A model generated the notes under the pieces. That model was not told where the DNA came from and did no database searches. It was given only the letters and a program-made list of their open reading frames with translations. Positions 4,552 through 6,587 of a stretch of DNA of 6,587 nt are shown here, in pieces. The position numbers and the translations under genes were made by a program. Positions within the stretch are counted from its first letter, which is position 1. Each line of letters begins with the position of its first letter. Source of the stretch: Chloroflexota bacterium (GTDB lineage Bacteria; Chloroflexota; Anaerolineae; UBA1429). Location: assembly GCA_014360745.1 (NCBI GenBank), contig JACIWY010000205.1:1-6587 (forward strand), given 5' to 3'.

Positions 4552-6587
4552 ATGATCAAGAGAAGCTTTTGGGCCGCATTTAGTGTGCTGGTCATCGTCG
4601 CCTTGTTGATCAGCGGCTGCGCGCGTGCCACCCCGACGCCTGTGCCCTCGCAACCCACCCAGGCGCCATCCACAGCCGCCCCGATGCAGCCAACCCCTAC
4701 CGCAGCTCCCAAAGAGGGCAAACTCAAAGTCGGCATGGTTACCGACGTGGGCGGCATCGACGACAAATCGTTCAACGCCACTTCGTGGGCCGGCGTGGAG
4801 CGCGCCATCCGTGAGCTGGGCATCGAGGGACGATACCTCGAATCGCAACAACAGACCGACTATGCCAAGAATATCACCGAGTTCTTGCAACAAGATTATG
4901 ACCTGATCATCGGCGTCGGCTTTTTGCTGGGCGAGGACATTGCCAATTTCGCCAAGCAGAACCCCGACACCCTTTTTGCCATCGTCGACTATGCCTATGA
5001 TCCGCCTATTTCCAACGTCTTGGGGCTAACCTTCGCCACAGATGAGCCCGGGTTCCTGGCAGGCTACCTAGCTGCGGGGATGACCAAGACGGGCACGGTA
5101 GGCACCTTCGGCGGCATCGAGATCCCGCCCGTGACCATCTTTATGCAGAGCTATGCCGAGGGCGTGGCCCACTATAATCGGGTGCATGGCACCAACGTCA
5201 AAGTGTTGGGCACCGACTTTTTCGTCGGTAACTTTGAATCCACCGATGACGGTCGCCGCGCCGGCGAAAGCCTAATGGACGAGGGCGCCGACATCATCAT
5301 GCCAGTGGCCGGCCCTGTGGGCTTGGGCACGGCCGAGGCGGTCAAGGAACGCGGCCGTATGCTCATCGGCGTGGATACCGATTGGTACGTCAGCGCGCCC
5401 GCCTATAAGGACATCCTGCTCACCTCGGTGCTCAAGAACATGGATGTCGCCGTGTTCGAGGCCATCAAGCAGGCCCAGGAGGGCACCTTCAAAGGTGGCA
5501 CTTATCTGGGCACCCTGGCCAACAACGGCGTGGGCCTGGCCCCCTTCCACGAGTTCGAAGATGACGTCCCCGCCGAGCTCAAGCAAGAGTTGGAGACGCT
5601 GCGGCAGGACATCATCGCCGACAAGATCTGGACCGGCTGGGGCGAAAAACCGAGCGGGGCAACCGGCCCGGGCGCCGGCTCTACCTCCTCCATCCTGGGC
5701 GAGAAGGTGACCATCACTTTCTGGCACCCCCAGGCGCCTGACGATTTTCGCGGCAAGCTGTTGCAAGAAATCATCGACGACTTTCAGGCACAGTACCCCG
5801 AAATCACGGTGGAGGCCACTTTCCAGGGCAACTATACCGAGCTCTACAAGAAGCTGGTGGCCGCCGTGGCCAGCGGCGACTATCCGGACTGTGCCGTATC
5901 CTATCCGTCCATGATCTCGGATTACAAAGCGGCCGATGCCGTGATCGAGCTCGACCCGTACATCAACGACCCGCAGATCGGCTTGAGCGCCGAAGACCTG
6001 GCCGATATCTTTCCGGGGTATCTGGCGGAATGCCGCTTCCCGCAATATGGCAACAAATACTATGCCTTCCCCTTTACCAAGAGCGCGCTGGGCATGTGGT
6101 ATAACTTGGATCTGATCAAGGCTGCCGGCTATAGCGCGCCTCCCAAGACGTGGGCCGAATTTGAGGAACAATGCCTGGCTATTACACAAAAGACCGGCAA
6201 GAAGGGTTATGCGTACTATGAGGGCGCGTCGGATTTCGACGGCTTCCTCTTTAGTCGCGGGGCCACCCAGCTCAACGCCGATCAAACCCAGGCTGTGTTC
6301 AACGGACCCGAAGGCGTCGAAGCTCTGGCCTTGATCAAACGCCTCATCGATGCCGGCGCCGCCTGGAAGCCGGAGGGCCAATACGCCGATCAGGCCGAGT
6401 TCGGCAAGGGGAACGTCGCCTTTACCTTTGGCTCCACCTCTGGCACTTATTACTATAAGCAGGCTGTGGAGCAGGGCGGCGGCAATATCAAAGAATGGGG
6501 CCAAACCATCATCCCGCAGGCCGACCCGAACAACCCCAGGACCGTCCTTTACGGCGGCAGTTTCTGCATCTTTAAGACGACAGAGAT
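4552..6587 (+). CDS. Lipoprotein fusing a BMP/PnrA-type and a family 1 (sugar-type) ABC substrate-binding domain; runs off right edge
   Basis: The frame stays open for 678 codons to the window end. Residues 1-23 are a lipoprotein signal peptide (K3 R4, hydrophobic core, lipobox ISG-C23); 24-56 is a Pro/Thr/Ala-rich tether. Residues 57-360 form a full BMP (PnrA-like, nucleoside-type) domain: VTDVGGIDDKSFN (63-75), DLIIGVGFLLGEDI, DEPGFLAGYLAAGMTKTGTV, GADIIMPVAG, GVDTDW (273-278), TSVLKNMDVAVFEAI, and the usual final helix (PAELKQELETLRQDII). Residues 365-382 are a Gly/Ser/Thr/Pro linker. From 385 a UgpB-like solute-binding family 1 domain begins: VTITFWHPQAP, GNYTELYKKLVAAVASGDYPD, YAFPFTKSALGMWYNLDLIKAAGY (504-527), PPKTWAEFEE; it still lacks its last part, roughly 100-150 residues by family length. 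No second signal peptide or hydrophobic segment lies between the modules. BMP proteins usually partner BPD_transp_2-type permeases and family 1 proteins partner CUT1-type permeases, so one chain carrying both is odd. No frameshift or codon-use change is apparent at the join. A chimeric assembly cannot be excluded. Confidence 0.9.
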   Translation, partial: MIKRSFWAAFSVLVIVALLISGCARATPTPVPSQPTQAPSTAAPMQPTPTAAPKEGKLKVGMVTDVGGIDDKSFNATSWAGVERAIRELGIEGRYLESQQQTDYAKNITEFLQQDYDLIIGVGFLLGEDIANFAKQNPDTLFAIVDYAYDPPISNVLGLTFATDEPGFLAGYLAAGMTKTGTVGTFGGIEIPPVTIFMQSYAEGVAHYNRVHGTNVKVLGTDFFVGNFESTDDGRRAGESLMDEGADIIMPVAGPVGLGTAEAVKERGRMLIGVDTDWYVSAPAYKDILLTSVLKNMDVAVFEAIKQAQEGTFKGGTYLGTLANNGVGLAPFHEFEDDVPAELKQELETLRQDIIADKIWTGWGEKPSGATGPGAGSTSSILGEKVTITFWHPQAPDDFRGKLLQEIIDDFQAQYPEITVEATFQGNYTELYKKLVAAVASGDYPDCAVSYPSMISDYKAADAVIELDPYINDPQIGLSAEDLADIFPGYLAECRFPQYGNKYYAFPFTKSALGMWYNLDLIKAAGYSAPPKTWAEFEEQCLAITQKTGKKGYAYYEGASDFDGFLFSRGATQLNADQTQAVFNGPEGVEALALIKRLIDAGAAWKPEGQYADQAEFGKGNVAFTFGSTSGTYYYKQAVEQGGGNIKEWGQTIIPQADPNNPRTVLYGGSFCIFKTTE
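5644..5697 (+). other. Interdomain linker joining the two binding-protein modules
   Basis: These 18 codons (residues 365-382) encode EKPSGATGPGAGSTSSIL, a flexible Gly/Ser/Thr/Pro segment with no hydrophobic stretch or Cys lipobox. It resembles the tether that normally follows the lipobox of a secreted binding protein, as if the family 1 module lost its signal peptide but kept its tether when joined to the BMP module. The DNA includes the palindrome GCCCGGGC (5666-5673). Confidence 0.7.

Noticed and set aside
4352..4555. Short plus-strand frame in the intergenic region
   Set aside because: It crosses the inverted repeat, promoter and hairpins, and ends in the next start codon. Its translation is Arg-rich with no features.
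5600..5720. Frameshift or missed stop between two separate binding-protein genes
   Set aside because: I translated the region codon by codon. The frame is continuous, with no stop, no second signal peptide and no internal Shine-Dalgarno plus ATG at the join. An assembly chimera remains possible and is listed as a refutation test.
5272..6504. 410-codon open frame on the minus strand
   Set aside because: It lies entirely opposite the binding-protein fusion, whose plus-strand frame has clear domain motifs. The translation is Gly/Val/Leu-rich with no recognisable family. Long antisense frames are common in GC-rich genes.

Overview
The window looks like part of a chromosome from an anaerobic or facultative bacterium, most likely Chloroflexota (Anaerolineae-like). 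This is inferred from the high GC content (roughly 60% by eye), the Thr/Pro/Ala-rich spacer after the lipobox of the last gene (common in lipoproteins of that phylum), and an oxygen-sensitive glycyl radical enzyme. I see no rRNA, tRNA, CRISPR, insertion sequence or phage gene.

Layout: (1) Bases 1-428, minus strand: N-terminal 142 residues of a Gfo/Idh/MocA NAD(P)-dependent oxidoreductase that runs off the left edge. (2) Bases 429-622: a divergent intergenic region with a perfect 14-bp palindrome, an inverted repeat around a TTGACA box, and a hairpin just before the next ribosome binding site. (3) Bases 623-4331, plus strand: a two-gene unit made of a cytoplasmic type I (formylglycine) sulfatase and, 31 bases later, a pyruvate-formate-lyase-like glycyl radical enzyme of unknown substrate. 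(4) Bases 4332-4551: a long 19-bp inverted repeat, then a promoter-like site and two more hairpins, the second followed by a T-run. (5) From base 4552 past the right edge: one continuous reading frame encoding a lipoprotein with two different ABC-transporter substrate-binding modules in tandem, a BMP/PnrA-type domain and then an extracellular solute-binding family 1 (sugar type) domain. This frame has no stop inside the window.

How they may work together (inference): the surface lipoprotein captures a substrate, transporters outside the window import it, the cytoplasmic sulfatase removes a sulfate ester, and the glycyl radical enzyme performs radical chemistry on the product. The oxidoreductase may act on a sugar or nucleotide sugar. 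The sulfatase and the glycyl radical enzyme each need post-translational activation (a formylglycine-generating enzyme or anSME, and a radical-SAM activase). Neither activator is in the window.

The two most unusual items are the BMP + family 1 binding-protein fusion, which joins a type I and a type II periplasmic-binding fold in one chain, and the glycyl radical enzyme's active-site motif Gly-Cys-His-Trp, which lacks the Cys-x-Glu of the characterised dehydratases, lyases and decarboxylases.
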